Source of the DNA: Enterococcus sp. HY326
GTDB lineage: Bacteria > Bacillota > Bacilli > Lactobacillales > Enterococcaceae
DNA length: 64,000 nt
Assembly: GCF_026157065.1 (NCBI RefSeq)
Contig: NZ_JANLGQ010000005.1
Location: forward strand, 62,001-126,000
Direction: 5' to 3'
Shown here: piece by piece, positions 54,871 through 64,000 of the stretch
How positions within the stretch are numbered: position 1 is the stretch's first letter
Layout of the letters: the number at the start of each line of letters is the position of its first letter
Notes under the pieces: generated by a model
The model's input: the letters and a program-made list of their open reading frames with translations, nothing else
Database searches by the model: none
What the model was told of the DNA's origin: nothing
Made by a program: the position numbers and the translations under genes

Positions 54871-55827
54871 CTACTTAGATAACCACTGATAGTACAAGCT
54901 TTCCACCATTTTAACTGTCGTTAAGGTGATGTCTTTGGTCATCAGTGGGCTCGTCAAATAACCTTCTGTCAAACAGTGGTTGACATGGGCCACTTCAAAG
55001 GCAAATTCGCTGGTGAAGTCACTGGTGAGCAGTGCTGTCTCGCCAGAATTATAAATTATTTTCGCCGTTTTCGTCTTCCAAAAATCACTTATTTCTATCC
55101 GACCTAAATCGCCGTAAATGATCATTTGATTATCTGTCGCAAAATCGACTGTGATAAAAATATTTGCCAATAGTTGCTCGCCAAAGGTCAGCGTCAAATT
55201 AAACTGGCTGTCGGATTGCTCTTTAGGGAAAACAGCGTTGCCGCTAAAGGCTGTAATCGGCTGGTCCAAAATGTATTGCAAATACTCCACTGGATAAAAA
55301 CCAGCGCCGTGCAAGGCTCCGCCACCGGCTGCCAACGAGCGAAACCAGCTGACATGATCGATATTTGGATAGGCGGTTTTGGATTGAATCCAGTGCAACG
55401 CTCCTAATTTTCCAGAGGCGATAAATTCTTTGATTAATTTTGCGGTCGGCAAAAAGACCGCCTTCTGGGCCTCCATTAAAAATAAGTTTTTTTCTTCAGC
55501 CAAAGCAAAGAGTTCCTCTGCTTCAGCACTTGTCAAAGTAAAAGGCTTCTCTAATAAAACCGGCTTATTATTTTCTAAAGCCAGTTTTGCTGCGGGATAG
55601 TGCCCTTGATTGTAAGTAGCAATGTAAACGATATCGACTTGCTCGTCTTGACAAAGAGCCTGATAGCTGCCATAGGCGTAGGGAATCTCCAATTCTTGAG
55701 CCATTTTTTCAGCTAGCGCCAAGCTTCTTGAGGCGATGGCGTAGACCTCGCAATCCGGCACCTCTTTGACCCCCGCCACAAAGCGTGGGACTACTTGAGC
55801 AGTACTTAAAATGCCGTAGCGAATCAT
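54871..55827 (-). CDS. Gfo/Idh/MocA-family oxidoreductase
   Basis: 318 residues. N-terminal Rossmann domain (RYGILSTAQVVPRFVAGV, IASRSLALAEKMA), the conserved VLLEKPFTL (the Lys-Pro motif), and a C-terminal alpha/beta domain with GGGALHGAGFYPVEYL. NAD(P)-dependent oxidation or reduction of a sugar or cyclitol; the substrate cannot be inferred. Begins exactly where udk ends (no gap), so the genes are co-translated. Confidence 0.9.
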   Translation of the reverse strand: MIRYGILSTAQVVPRFVAGVKEVPDCEVYAIASRSLALAEKMAQELEIPYAYGSYQALCQDEQVDIVYIATYNQGHYPAAKLALENNKPVLLEKPFTLTSAEAEELFALAEEKNLFLMEAQKAVFLPTAKLIKEFIASGKLGALHWIQSKTAYPNIDHVSWFRSLAAGGGALHGAGFYPVEYLQYILDQPITAFSGNAVFPKEQSDSQFNLTLTFGEQLLANIFITVDFATDNQMIIYGDLGRIEISDFWKTKTAKIIYNSGETALLTSDFTSEFAFEVAHVNHCLTEGYLTSPLMTKDITLTTVKMVESLYYQWLSK

Positions 55828-56475
55828 TTACTTCGCTCCTTCCCGAAGATGCTCGGTTAAAACTTTTTCGACTTTGGTATTGATTAAATCAATCGCCACC
55901 GCATTTTCGCCGCCTTCAGGCACAATCACGTCGGCATAACGTTTGGTTGGCTCAATAAACATGTGATACATCGGCTTCACAACGGAGAGATATTGCTCAA
56001 TAACCGAGTCTAACGTCCGGCCCCGCTCATCCATATCTCGTTTAATCCGACGAATAATCCGAATATCATCATCCGTGTCTACGTATAACTTAATGTCCAT
56101 CAAATCCCGCAGGCGTTCATCTTCTAAAATTAAAATACCTTCTAAAATAATAACTTCCTTTGGCTCTTGAATAATTACTTCTTGACTGCGGGTGTGGTTC
56201 ACATAGTCATAGACTGGCTTTTCAATCGTTTGATAGCTTAGCAATTTGCTTAAATGCTCGATTAACAAATCTGTATCAAAGGCAAAAGGATGGTCGTAAT
56301 TGGTTTTCAAACGCTCCTCAAACGCCAAATGACTCTGATCTTTATAATAGGAATCCTGTTCCAACATCATAATCGAATGGTTAGGAAAATTATTATATAT
56401 CGAGCGGCTGACGCTGGTTTTGCCGCTACCTGAGCCACCGGTGACGCCAATAATAATCGGTTTGGACTTTGCCAT
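55828..56475 (-). CDS. udk: Uridine kinase
   Basis: 215 residues. P-loop [14 protein letters not shown] at the N-terminus, then [13 protein letters not shown] and the lid region [26 protein letters not shown], typical of uridine/cytidine kinases. Phosphorylates uridine and cytidine to the monophosphates in pyrimidine salvage. Followed without gap by the Gfo/Idh gene. Confidence 0.95.
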   Translation of the reverse strand: MAKSKPIIIGVTGGSGSGKTSVSRSIYNNFPNHSIMMLEQDSYYKDQSHLAFEERLKTNYDHPFAFDTDLLIEHLSKLLSYQTIEKPVYDYVNHTRSQEVIIQEPKEVIILEGILILEDERLRDLMDIKLYVDTDDDIRIIRRIKRDMDERGRTLDSVIEQYLSVVKPMYHMFIEPTKRYADVIVPEGGENAVAIDLINTKVEKVLTEHLREGAK

Positions 56476-56555
56476 TTATTTCAATACCTCTTTCACTGAA
56501 TTTTTCGCTAGATTTATTATAGCGAAAATCTTCAGAAATACTACTTGCTACAGCA

Positions 56556-57242
56556 TTAATTTTCTAAAATTCGGTAAATACTTTCAAGCTGGTTAATCGT
56601 GTAGGTCGGGTGAATCTCATTGCTGGCCTGTTCGGATTTGCTGTTGAGCCAAATCGTGTCAATGCCCGCCACAATGCCCCCTTTGATATCAGAACTCAAA
56701 GAGTCGCCGATAATCACGGTGTCGCTTTTATCTAGATTAGGAATTCTGGCAAAGACGTAATCAAAGTATTCCTTCATTGGTTTTTGATAACCTGTATCCT
56801 CTGAAACAAAAATCTCTTTAAAAAATGGTAATAGTCTTGCATCGGTTAAGCGGCGGTATTGGGTTTGTGACACGCCATTGGTCACCACATACAGGTCCGC
56901 TTTTGTACTCAAATCTGCCACAATTTGATAGCTGTTGCCTAATAAATCATGACCTTCTTCTAAAAATTTTCGGTAACGATTTTCTAACTCAACGCTGTCG
57001 ACTCTTACCCCCAGGGCTTCAAAAAAGATGCCGAAGCGTTGATTAACGACTTCATCACGGGTCTTTCCCCCCCGCTCAAAGGCCGCCCACAATCCGTGGT
57101 TCATCGTTTTGTATTGTTCTTCTAAATCCGGAGACAGGGTCAGTCCCTCGGTTGCAAATAATTTTGTCAGTGCTTGCTTTTCAGTTGCTTGGAAATCTAA
57201 TAAAGTATCATCTACGTCGAATAGTAATGTATTATAGCGCAT
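56556..57242 (-). CDS. YjjG-type HAD phosphatase (pyrimidine 5'-nucleotidase)
   Basis: 228 residues. HAD motifs: I LFDVDDTLLDF, II VVTNGVS, III QKPMKEYFDY and IV IIGDSLSSDIKGG. C1 cap. TIGR02254-like YjjG enzymes remove phosphate from non-canonical pyrimidine nucleotides. Proximity to uridine kinase fits a role in the pyrimidine nucleotide pool. RBS AAAGGAG. Confidence 0.88.
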   Translation of the reverse strand: MRYNTLLFDVDDTLLDFQATEKQALTKLFATEGLTLSPDLEEQYKTMNHGLWAAFERGGKTRDEVVNQRFGIFFEALGVRVDSVELENRYRKFLEEGHDLLGNSYQIVADLSTKADLYVVTNGVSQTQYRRLTDARLLPFFKEIFVSEDTGYQKPMKEYFDYVFARIPNLDKSDTVIIGDSLSSDIKGGIVAGIDTIWLNSKSEQASNEIHPTYTINQLESIYRILEN

Positions 57243-57273
57243 ATTTGGTGGTCTCCTTTAGGAATTCGTAAGT

Positions 57274-57987
57274 TTAAAAGAAAGACCGCAAATGTTGTAA
57301 TTCTAGTAAGGTTAGGCTGCGATATTCGCCTGGCGCTAAATTGTTATCTAAGAGTAAAGGGCCTAGTTGAAGCCGCTTCAAATAAGTGACTTTTTTGCCA
57401 CGGGCTAAAAACATTTTCTTTACTTGATGGTACTTGCCTTCATCAATGGTTAAGCGAATTCGGCTTTCCCCCAAGGCTGCACTTAAAATTTCTAATTGGG
57501 CAGGACGACATCTGGTGCCGTCTAAAAAAATAATCCCTTCAAAAAAGGCGGTGACATCTGCTTGTGTCACTTCTTCGTTTATTACAGCTTCATAAACTTT
57601 AGCTACTTGAAATTTTGCTTGAGCTAAAGCATAGCCTAAAGGACCGTTGTCGGTTAAAAAAACTAATCCTTCAGTATCACGATCTAAGCGTCCTACTGGG
57701 AAAATTTCCCGTCGATAATCATCTGGCGCAAGCAAATCTATGACCGTTTTTTTATTTATATCAGAAACTGCCGTAACAATCCCGGCAGGCTTATTCATTA
57801 AATAGTAAACATGATTGGTCCACACAGGTTTCCCCGCCACTTCAATTCGATGAAGTTGGCTATCAACATTGCGGTTGCCATTTAGTTCAGGCTCCCCATC
57901 GATTAACACCTGACGACTTTTTAGCAGTCGTTTAATCTCGGTGCGGGAAGCTCTCTCAACTATCTCAATTAATTTGTCTAAACGCAT
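57274..57987 (-). CDS. rsuA: RsuA-family 16S rRNA pseudouridine synthase
   Basis: 237 residues. S4 RNA-binding domain (~1-50; MRLDKLIEIVERASRTEIKRLLKSRQV), then the catalytic domain with VGRLDRDTEGLVFLTDNG, where the first Asp is the nucleophile, and KYHQVKKMFLARGKKVTYLKR. Modifies a uridine in small-subunit rRNA (position 516 in E. coli). RBS is weak. Confidence 0.9.
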   Translation of the reverse strand: MRLDKLIEIVERASRTEIKRLLKSRQVLIDGEPELNGNRNVDSQLHRIEVAGKPVWTNHVYYLMNKPAGIVTAVSDINKKTVIDLLAPDDYRREIFPVGRLDRDTEGLVFLTDNGPLGYALAQAKFQVAKVYEAVINEEVTQADVTAFFEGIIFLDGTRCRPAQLEILSAALGESRIRLTIDEGKYHQVKKMFLARGKKVTYLKRLQLGPLLLDNNLAPGEYRSLTLLELQHLRSFF

Positions 57988-58137
57988 CAGTAAAACCTAT
58001 TTCTTTTGAAAATCTTTAATAATTAGCGTATCCCTTGACTGTTTGCTAAATAAGGGTTACGGTTAAATACGTAAAGTGAATATAGTTTCTCAACACAGCG
58101 TAATGACCTGGTGGAGAAAAGTTGAACTCAAACTTTC

Positions 58138-58176
58138 AAGGGGCAGTTGTGTATTTTACACAATTGCCTCTTTGCG
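58138..58176 (+). promoter_or_regulatory. Hairpin in the leader of the L25 gene
   Basis: Stem AGGGGCAGTTGTGTA/TACACAATTGCCTCT with a short loop, ~107 bp upstream of the ATG. Could be a terminator-like attenuator or a ribosomal protein leader structure. Confidence 0.4.
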
Positions 58177-58283
58177 TAATTGTACGCCAACCACACTTCA
58201 CGTGCAAGAGAATAACTGAAACAATTCACTTAAATAAAATCTGTCAAAAACTAGACAGTCAATTTTTAAGGAGGAAGTAAGTT

Positions 58284-58898
58284 ATGTCAGTATCATTGGA
58301 AGTTCAAGAAAGAGCAGTTCGTCCCCGTTCAGAAAGAAACAGATTACGTCATGAAGGCCGCATTCCTGCGGTTGTTTATGGCTATCAAATCGAAAGCACA
58401 CCTATCTCTGTTGATTCAGCAAACTTAGAAAAATTGTTGCGTCAAAATGGTGCTAATGCCGTTTTTGAAATGAATGTCAAAGGTCAAAAAGTTAATTCAC
58501 TCGTTCACAGCACACAATTAGATACCTTCAACGGCAAAATCAAGCATGTTGAATTTTTAGCTGTAAACATGAAAGAAGAAACAGAAGTTGAAGCCGAAGT
58601 TTCCTTAATCGGCGAAGCAGCTGGTGTGAAAGCTGGCGGTACTTTAGCCCAAAACTTATACACTGTTGTCGTTTCTGCAACTCCAGACAAATTACCTGAA
58701 CGTGTTGAAGTCGATGTGACAGCTTTAGAAATCGGCGATTCTATCTCAGTAGCTGACCTACCTAAACACGCTGACTACACTGTTGTCACTCCTGCTGAAG
58801 AACAAATTGCAGCAGTTGTAGAAACAATTGTCAACGACGAACCAGAAACCACTGAAGCAGCTGCTGAACCAGAAGTAATTGGTGAAGATGCTGAATAA
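58284..58898 (+). CDS. rplY: 50S ribosomal protein L25/general stress protein Ctc
   Basis: 204 residues. N-terminal L25 domain (~1-90, binds 5S rRNA; RNRLRHEGRIPAVVYGY) plus the C-terminal TL5/Ctc domain (~95-185) and an acidic tail (TTEAAAEPEVIGEDAE). RBS AAGGAGG. In Bacillus Ctc is induced by stress and stabilises the ribosome. A GC-rich hairpin in the leader and a strong terminator frame the gene. Confidence 0.94.
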   Translation: MSVSLEVQERAVRPRSERNRLRHEGRIPAVVYGYQIESTPISVDSANLEKLLRQNGANAVFEMNVKGQKVNSLVHSTQLDTFNGKIKHVEFLAVNMKEETEVEAEVSLIGEAAGVKAGGTLAQNLYTVVVSATPDKLPERVEVDVTALEIGDSISVADLPKHADYTVVTPAEEQIAAVVETIVNDEPETTEAAAEPEVIGEDAE

Positions 58899-58910
58899 TT
58901 TTTAAAGACT

Positions 58911-58946
58911 AAACAACTTTGCGAAAATGCAAAGTTGTTTTTTTTT
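58911..58946 (+). terminator. rplY terminator
   Basis: Arms AACAACTTTGC and GCAAAGTTGTT followed by a T-run. Confidence 0.92.
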
Positions 58947-59074
58947 GAAATAATTATTTTTGTCAGCGGTTTCGCCAAAGCGCTTTGATTGCAATTTCAA
59001 AGGCCATTGATTATGATTAACACATCTAATTGAGGAACCTTCTCAATACTTTTCAAACGAGGGAGGAATTGACT

Positions 59075-59398
59075 ATGTTTGAAGCCTTTGACAATAACCG
59101 CAGCCGCTATGCCTCTGTTGGAGTTGTCTCTAGTATGCCCGGAGAACTGATAGACAGTGTCTGGTATATTATTGATTTTAATTTAAAAGGAGTTTTTCCT
59201 TTAAACAACTTATTATCCTTTACCATTATGGACAATAAAGGCTCGGTGACAATGGGTTACACCGAAGCAGAAACCGATGTAGACATGACAGTAGACTTAC
59301 CGTTTAGATATGTAGATGGTTTACCTTCAGAAGTACAGGCCTATGACGATGGCACCCGGGAAACAATCCTGCTGCCAAGAGAAATTAAACAGCGCTAA
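59075..59398 (+). CDS. DUF960 protein
   Basis: 107 residues from the ATG at 59075 (GGGAGG upstream); the frame opens 15 codons earlier without an RBS. DUF960 pattern: NRSRYASVGVVSSMPGELID, WYIIDFNLKG, and YDDGTRETILLPREI at the C-terminus. A small, soluble protein of unknown function found in Firmicutes. Monocistronic. Confidence 0.87.
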   Translation: MFEAFDNNRSRYASVGVVSSMPGELIDSVWYIIDFNLKGVFPLNNLLSFTIMDNKGSVTMGYTEAETDVDMTVDLPFRYVDGLPSEVQAYDDGTRETILLPREIKQR

Positions 59399-59635
59399 GT
59401 CAAAACTAAATAGCAACGAGCAACTGATAAACCAATGAGCGGTGGAAGATATTTCCCCGCTTTTTTTGGTTTTTCCCAGTATTTTTAATTTACTGGGAAT
59501 TTTTGACAATATTTCGAAAAAATTTTTTTGGTTATTTTTTGAAAATTCTTTCAAAAAGTTTGGACTACTGTCTTGAAATGTTTAGCTATTATGCTAGTAT
59601 TCTAGTTGCAAAAGTAAAAATCACGGGGAAAAAAG

Positions 59636-61003
59636 ATGCGGGACTTAACGACGGGAACACCGATTAAATTAATTTTTCTATTTACGATTCCTTTATTGAT
59701 TGGAAATATTTTTCAGCAATTTTACAATATGGTGGACATGATTATCGTAGGCCAGACTCTGGGAACCAATTCTTTAGCTGCTGTTGGAGCCACCGGCAGT
59801 ATCAGTTTTTTGATTATTGGTTTTGCTCAGGGGATGACTTCCGGACTGGCCATTATCACGGCCCAACGATACGGCGCTCAAGACTTGCGGGGAGTTAAAC
59901 GCAGCTTTGCCACGAGCAGTATCATCAGCTTAATTGTCACGATAATTTTGACCGCTTTAAGTCTGATTTTTCTAAGGCCATTATTGATTTTGATGCAAAC
60001 ACCGGCGGAAATTATTGACCAGTCACAAGAATTTATTCAAGTGATTCTTGGCGGAATTTTTGCAGCGATGGCCTATAATTTACTATCAAATATGCTGCGG
60101 GCTTTAGGCGACAGCCGCACGCCCCTGGTTTTCTTAATTGTAGCGGTGATTATCAATGTCGTGCTGGACATCGTCTTTATCACGACTTTTCACATGGGGG
60201 TTGCCGGTGCCGGTTACGCAACGGTGATTGCGCAGCTAGCTGCCAGTCTCGGCTGTTTTATTTATATCAAACGCAAAATTCCGAACCTGCAATTGCGACG
60301 TAAAGATTTTCAATTAAGCAAACAGGATTTCCGAGAACACTTAAATGTTGCTTTGCCGATGGGCTTTCAGTCTTCGATTATTGCCATTGGCGCAGTAATT
60401 TTGCAAAGTGCTCTCAACAGTTTGGGAACAAAAGAGGTAGCGGCTCAAGCGGCCGCTAGCCGGATTGATCAAATCTCGATGCAGCCGATGATGTCCTTCG
60501 GGGTAGCCATGGCGACTTTTACCGCACAAAATTACGGTGCCAAAAAATACGGCCGCATCTTAACCGGTGCCAAACAAACGTTAATTCTCAGCGGCAGTTT
60601 CAGTATTTTAGCCGGTGCTTTGATTATTATTTTCGGACGGGCCTTAGTTGGACTCTTCGTCCCTCAGTCAGATACCGAAGTATTCGATTTAGCGCAAATT
60701 TATTTTATTATCAATGGCTCTCTATATTGGGTGTTAGCAACTTTATTTATTGTCCGTTACACGCTGCAAGGTTTAGGCCAAAGTGTCGTGCCGACGATTG
60801 CCGGCATTATGGAGTTGATTATGCGTTCTTTAGCAGCACTGGTGCTAACTTCCCTCTTCGGCTACGCCGGAGCGGCTGCAGCCTCCCCATTAGCTTGGAT
60901 TGGCTCCGTAGTCATTTTGCTCTTCTCCTTCTTCAAAGCAATTAAGAAGCTGCGCCAATTGGATGCTCAGCAGCAATTGTCATTAGAACAAGAAATAAAA
61001 TAA
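59636..61003 (+). CDS. MATE-family efflux transporter
   Basis: 455 residues, 12 predicted membrane helices in two six-helix halves. Family motifs: FQQFYNMVDMIIVGQTLG near the start, TAQRYGAQDLRGVKR and, in the second half, TAQNYGAKKYGRI. Cation-coupled export of drugs or toxic metabolites. Preceded by GGGGAAAAAAG. A strong bidirectional terminator follows, shared with kup. Confidence 0.93.
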   Translation: MRDLTTGTPIKLIFLFTIPLLIGNIFQQFYNMVDMIIVGQTLGTNSLAAVGATGSISFLIIGFAQGMTSGLAIITAQRYGAQDLRGVKRSFATSSIISLIVTIILTALSLIFLRPLLILMQTPAEIIDQSQEFIQVILGGIFAAMAYNLLSNMLRALGDSRTPLVFLIVAVIINVVLDIVFITTFHMGVAGAGYATVIAQLAASLGCFIYIKRKIPNLQLRRKDFQLSKQDFREHLNVALPMGFQSSIIAIGAVILQSALNSLGTKEVAAQAAASRIDQISMQPMMSFGVAMATFTAQNYGAKKYGRILTGAKQTLILSGSFSILAGALIIIFGRALVGLFVPQSDTEVFDLAQIYFIINGSLYWVLATLFIVRYTLQGLGQSVVPTIAGIMELIMRSLAALVLTSLFGYAGAAAASPLAWIGSVVILLFSFFKAIKKLRQLDAQQQLSLEQEIK

Positions 61004-61062
61004 AAAAAGGCGCCAATGCTCCAAACTGATTTCTCAGTTTAACAGCATTGGCGCCTTTTCCT
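61004..61062. terminator. Bidirectional terminator between the MATE gene and kup
   Basis: Arms AAGGCGCCAATGCT and AGCATTGGCGCCTT with inner AAACTG/CAGTTT; A/T tails on both sides. Confidence 0.9.
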
Positions 61063-61086
61063 TTTAGAAAAAGCAGTTCAACCAAA

Positions 61087-63093
61087 TTATTCTTTTTCAG
61101 ATTTGCCTTCCTTGCGCTCCAATAAAATTGAACGGCGGGTGGTGCCGATGGAAAGCGGCACTGTTTCGTAAGTCACATCGGAATAAACTAAACCAAACCA
61201 ACTTTCAGGGGACATTGTGTGGCGTTTGATAAAGAGTTTTGCTTGAACAATTTGCCGCGACCAGTTGTCAATATTGGTCACATTGGATAATTCTTCGGTA
61301 ATTAAGACAAAACGGAAATCTCCGACAATTCGACCAGGAGTTATCGTGTATTTTTGCGGCTGCATCGGTAGACGTCCCTGTGCCATTAATTCGGTAATTA
61401 CTTGCCGCAAATAAATATTAATATTTTGCGAAATGCGGAAGCCCAGATAGAGTTTCAATTTGACAATATAATCTGTGCCCATCATATCTACAGAATATTC
61501 CTTCGTATAAGGCTCATCTGTTACCACGACATTCACAAACCAATACACCTTCGCTCGTTTTGGTCGTTTATCTAAAATCGAATACATATAGCGCTTGTCG
61601 ATATTATCCCCTTCCAACTGCGGCACTAAAAAGACAACGTTGGTTTGATATAAATCCAAATCATGGTCTTCCCGCAGACTTTTAATCTGCGGCAAATAAT
61701 CTTTGATATCGACTTCATCAACCGCATTTTGCTGAATAATATTGCTGCGCTCCCAAATAAACATAATCGAAAGAATCACCAAAGCCATCGCCACCGCTAC
61801 ATAACCACCGTGGAAAAATTTTGTCACGCTGGAAATGAAAAAGACACTCTCAATCAAGCCAAAGAACAACGTCACCAGATGGGCAAAAATTGGATTGGCG
61901 CCCTTTTGAATCAAATAGAAGTACAAGAGAATCGTCGTCATTAACATTGTCACAGTAATCGACAGTCCATATGCCGCTTCCATGTGGGTCGAGGTTCTAA
62001 AGGTGATGACAATTAGCGAACAGGCCACCCATAAAATTAAATTAACCGCTGGAATATACATTTGACCGATGCTATTGCCGGGATATAAAATTTTCAAGCG
62101 GGGCAATAATTTTAATTTAATTGCCTCTGAAACCAACGTAAATGAACCGGAAATCAGTGCTTGTGATGCAATGATGGCAGCGATTGTCGCAAAGACCACT
62201 CCGACGACCCGCAAAGCTCCGGGCATCATTTGGAAAAAAGGATTCAAGCTTTCAATATTTTGCAGACTGGTATCATTTTGCACATTAATCAGCCATGCCG
62301 CTTGCCCGAAATAACTTAGGAGCAAACAAATTTTAACATAAGGCCAACTGATGCGGATATTGGTTTTACCAACATGCCCCAAATCAGAATAGAGAGCCTC
62401 CGCCCCAGTTGTTGCCAAGAAGACATTGCCGAGAATAAAAATTCCCATTTTATTTTCCGGACTAAAGAGCAAACGGAAGGCGTAATAGGGATTTAGCGCT
62501 CGAATTAAGGTAAAGTCTTGGCTGAAATACATCAGTCCTACCACACCGATAAAGGTAAACCACAAAAACATAATCGGACCGAATGCCTTGCCGACAAATT
62601 CTGTTCCGAATCGCTGAATTGAAAATAAAATCAAAATAATAACTAAGGTAATAATCACGATAATGTTTTGATCATAGCCAAATTTATCTAAGAACGGTTG
62701 CAGTCCCCGCAGACCTTCAATCGCCGTGGTAATTGTCACAGCCGGTGTCAACACACCATCTGCCAGCAGGGCAGCTCCACCAATCATCGCAGGAATGATT
62801 AGATATTTACTTTTTTTCCGCACCAAAGTGTACAGAGAAAAAATACCACCCTCGCCGTGATTATCCGCGTTTAAAGCAATCATGACATACTTGACGGTGG
62901 TCAACAGTGTCAGTGTCCAAAAAACCAACGACACACAGCCGATAATATAATCGGAATCAATATTGGCAATGCCGCCATTGTCTTCCACCAACGCCTTCAT
63001 TACATAGAGGGGACTGGTTCCGATATCGCCGTACACAACCCCCATCGCCACCAGCAAACCGGCTAGCGATAATTTCTTTTTCACAGTAGACAA
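61087..63093 (-). CDS. kup: Kup potassium uptake protein
   Basis: 668 residues, TTG start with GGAGG upstream. Twelve membrane helices (~1-430) with the family signature [14 protein letters not shown] near the N-terminus, then a cytoplasmic C-terminal domain (~440-668). Proton-coupled potassium symporter; in lactic acid bacteria Kup proteins are bound and inhibited by c-di-AMP. I see no c-di-AMP riboswitch in the 255 bp upstream. Confidence 0.95.
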   Translation of the reverse strand: MSTVKKKLSLAGLLVAMGVVYGDIGTSPLYVMKALVEDNGGIANIDSDYIIGCVSLVFWTLTLLTTVKYVMIALNADNHGEGGIFSLYTLVRKKSKYLIIPAMIGGAALLADGVLTPAVTITTAIEGLRGLQPFLDKFGYDQNIIVIITLVIILILFSIQRFGTEFVGKAFGPIMFLWFTFIGVVGLMYFSQDFTLIRALNPYYAFRLLFSPENKMGIFILGNVFLATTGAEALYSDLGHVGKTNIRISWPYVKICLLLSYFGQAAWLINVQNDTSLQNIESLNPFFQMMPGALRVVGVVFATIAAIIASQALISGSFTLVSEAIKLKLLPRLKILYPGNSIGQMYIPAVNLILWVACSLIVITFRTSTHMEAAYGLSITVTMLMTTILLYFYLIQKGANPIFAHLVTLFFGLIESVFFISSVTKFFHGGYVAVAMALVILSIMFIWERSNIIQQNAVDEVDIKDYLPQIKSLREDHDLDLYQTNVVFLVPQLEGDNIDKRYMYSILDKRPKRAKVYWFVNVVVTDEPYTKEYSVDMMGTDYIVKLKLYLGFRISQNINIYLRQVITELMAQGRLPMQPQKYTITPGRIVGDFRFVLITEELSNVTNIDNWSRQIVQAKLFIKRHTMSPESWFGLVYSDVTYETVPLSIGTTRRSILLERKEGKSEKE

Positions 63094-63187
63094 TGTGTTA
63101 ACCTCCTAAAATAACTCCTTTTATGTAAGTGTAGCAAATTTTTACACGTTATTGGAAATAATATCCTATTCACTGTAGAAAAACAAA

Positions 63188-63229
63188 CAAACTTCAGTTC
63201 CAACCAGGTAGTGGGTGAACTGAAGTTTG
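63188..63229 (-). terminator. Terminator after the truncated CDS
   Basis: Arms CAAACTTCAGTTC and GAACTGAAGTTTG; the minus strand continues TTTGTTTTTC. It separates the 63349-64000 gene from kup. Confidence 0.85.
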
Positions 63230-63348
63230 ACAAAACTAGGATGAGAGCACGGCCATCGATTGTTAATTCAAAATTAGCAACTCTAACCATTACGACCTTA
63301 AGGGAAAAATTTATTGAAATAAAAATTAAACCAACGGTACTTTTTAAC

Positions 63349-64000
63349 TTACATAATCAGCAGCCGGATAATTCCTAAAACTCCGGCTACCACAAAGCCT
63401 AGTCCCCAATATTTTCTGCCAGACTCTGGTTCCTCAGTAGCCGCCACAGCATTTCTCGTAGCAATCGGCTTAATAAATTCCCGTTCCCGTGGATTTAAAC
63501 ATAAGCGGTAAGTATTTTCATAAGCGTACCAGCATTTGCGGGCCTCTTCATGATTGGAGAGCAGAAAAGCTACGTAGCCACTGGTCAGACGATAAACTGC
63601 TAACGGTACTTCCTTTGGCGGTGTTTGATAAAAGAAGTCGGCTTTTTCTAAAAGACTGGCTCGGGCTGCTGTTCCCTGCGAGCGGGCTTCCATTACAAAG
63701 AGCAAATAATCTTTCAAGTAACGCCATTGATGGTCGTCATCGCCTTTAGAAAGCAATAGTTGCAGTTGATTTAAGTTCTCGCCATTTTGCAGGCGGAAGT
63801 CATCCAGCACAAAAAGATAAGCAGCTAAAAGATACACTAGCGAGTCACCTTCATAAATATCTAGACAGGACTGGACCCGAGCTGACAAAGCCGCCAGTGG
63901 CACTTTAGAAGAGATTAATTGAAAGACTTGATCCCGTTGAGAAAAATAAGTTTCTCGATACTCTGGTGCAATCTCCTGCCAAAAATCAAAACCAAAATCC
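63349..64000 (-). CDS. Unknown protein with C-terminal membrane anchor (5' end outside window)
   Basis: The frame stays open to the window edge, so the true start lies beyond 64000; the GTG at 63903 is internal. At least 217 residues are visible: an all-helical, TPR-like soluble part (repeating Leu/Tyr/Ala helices such as YLLAAYLFVLDDFRLQNGENL), a basic stretch, and one membrane helix at the very end (GLGFVVAGVLGIIRLLIM). I do not recognise the family. A terminator follows at 63188-63229. Confidence 0.7.
   Translation of the reverse strand, partial: DFGFDFWQEIAPEYRETYFSQRDQVFQLISSKVPLAALSARVQSCLDIYEGDSLVYLLAAYLFVLDDFRLQNGENLNQLQLLLSKGDDDHQWRYLKDYLLFVMEARSQGTAARASLLEKADFFYQTPPKEVPLAVYRLTSGYVAFLLSNHEEARKCWYAYENTYRLCLNPREREFIKPIATRNAVAATEEPESGRKYWGLGFVVAGVLGIIRLLIM

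Noticed and set aside
63094-63348. Region upstream of kup checked for a c-di-AMP riboswitch
   Set aside because: Only the terminator of the preceding gene is visible; none of the conserved riboswitch blocks were seen.

Overview
This window is chromosomal DNA of a low-GC Gram-positive lactic acid bacterium, most likely Enterococcus or a close relative. The evidence is two conserved gene orders: yfmF-yfmH-rodZ-pgsA / cinA-recA / rny, and ddl-murF-cshA / acpS-alr-mazF. RodZ also carries a Ser/Thr-rich linker, and PTS sugar operons, a T-box leader and a Veg protein are present. I saw no rRNA, tRNA, CRISPR array, prophage or insertion sequence. Species cannot be fixed by eye.

Layout. 1-17.4 kb: a minus-strand housekeeping backbone (RNase Y, RecA, CinA, PgsA, RodZ, two M16-like peptidases) interrupted by two modules. 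One is an ECF sigma/anti-sigma pair between recA and rny. The other, between cinA and pgsA, holds a DUF2179 membrane protein, a GabD-type dehydrogenase, a fructose-family PTS with a PfkB kinase and a LacD aldolase (candidate D-tagatose or fructose route), and a divergent RpiR regulator. 17.8-23.2 kb: MscL, GNAT, LOG, Veg, a SigH/ComX-like sigma factor, an EndA-like nuclease and a quinone-oxidoreductase-like enzyme. 23.7-28 kb: a beta-glucoside PTS permease and 6-phospho-beta-glucosidase with an RpiR regulator. 28.2-31.4 kb: a peptide-binding lipoprotein plus tripeptidase PepT behind a promoter, a possible CodY box and a T-box leader. 32-38.4 kb: a heterodimeric ABC exporter, a small membrane protein, MazF without MazE, Alr and AcpS. 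38.6-47.7 kb: a mostly plus-strand accessory block with DUF2785, an XRE regulator with a palindromic operator candidate, an LdcA/MccF-type peptidase, a disulfide-reductase-like flavoprotein without redox cysteines, oxalate decarboxylase, DUF1275, a PLP aldolase and a hydrolase. 47.7-53.8 kb: CshA with a long leader, MurF, an unusual tandem repeat array, Ddl and a DUF188 protein. 54.3-64 kb: GNAT, Gfo/Idh oxidoreductase, uridine kinase, HAD phosphatase, RsuA, L25/Ctc, DUF960, MATE, Kup and a truncated CDS.

The most unusual non-coding signals are four. (1) Five and a half copies of a ~152-bp structured repeat lie immediately upstream of murF, and the copy next to the gene contains murF's own ribosome binding site. 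(2) A four-hairpin intergenic element at 23.3-23.46 kb has two hairpins that would show identical UCCCCG loops on the minus strand, a candidate regulatory RNA. (3) Two related long palindromic elements lie at 17.4 and 21.1 kb. (4) Long leaders precede cshA and the peptide-uptake operon. All functions come from reading motifs and context; no database search was run.
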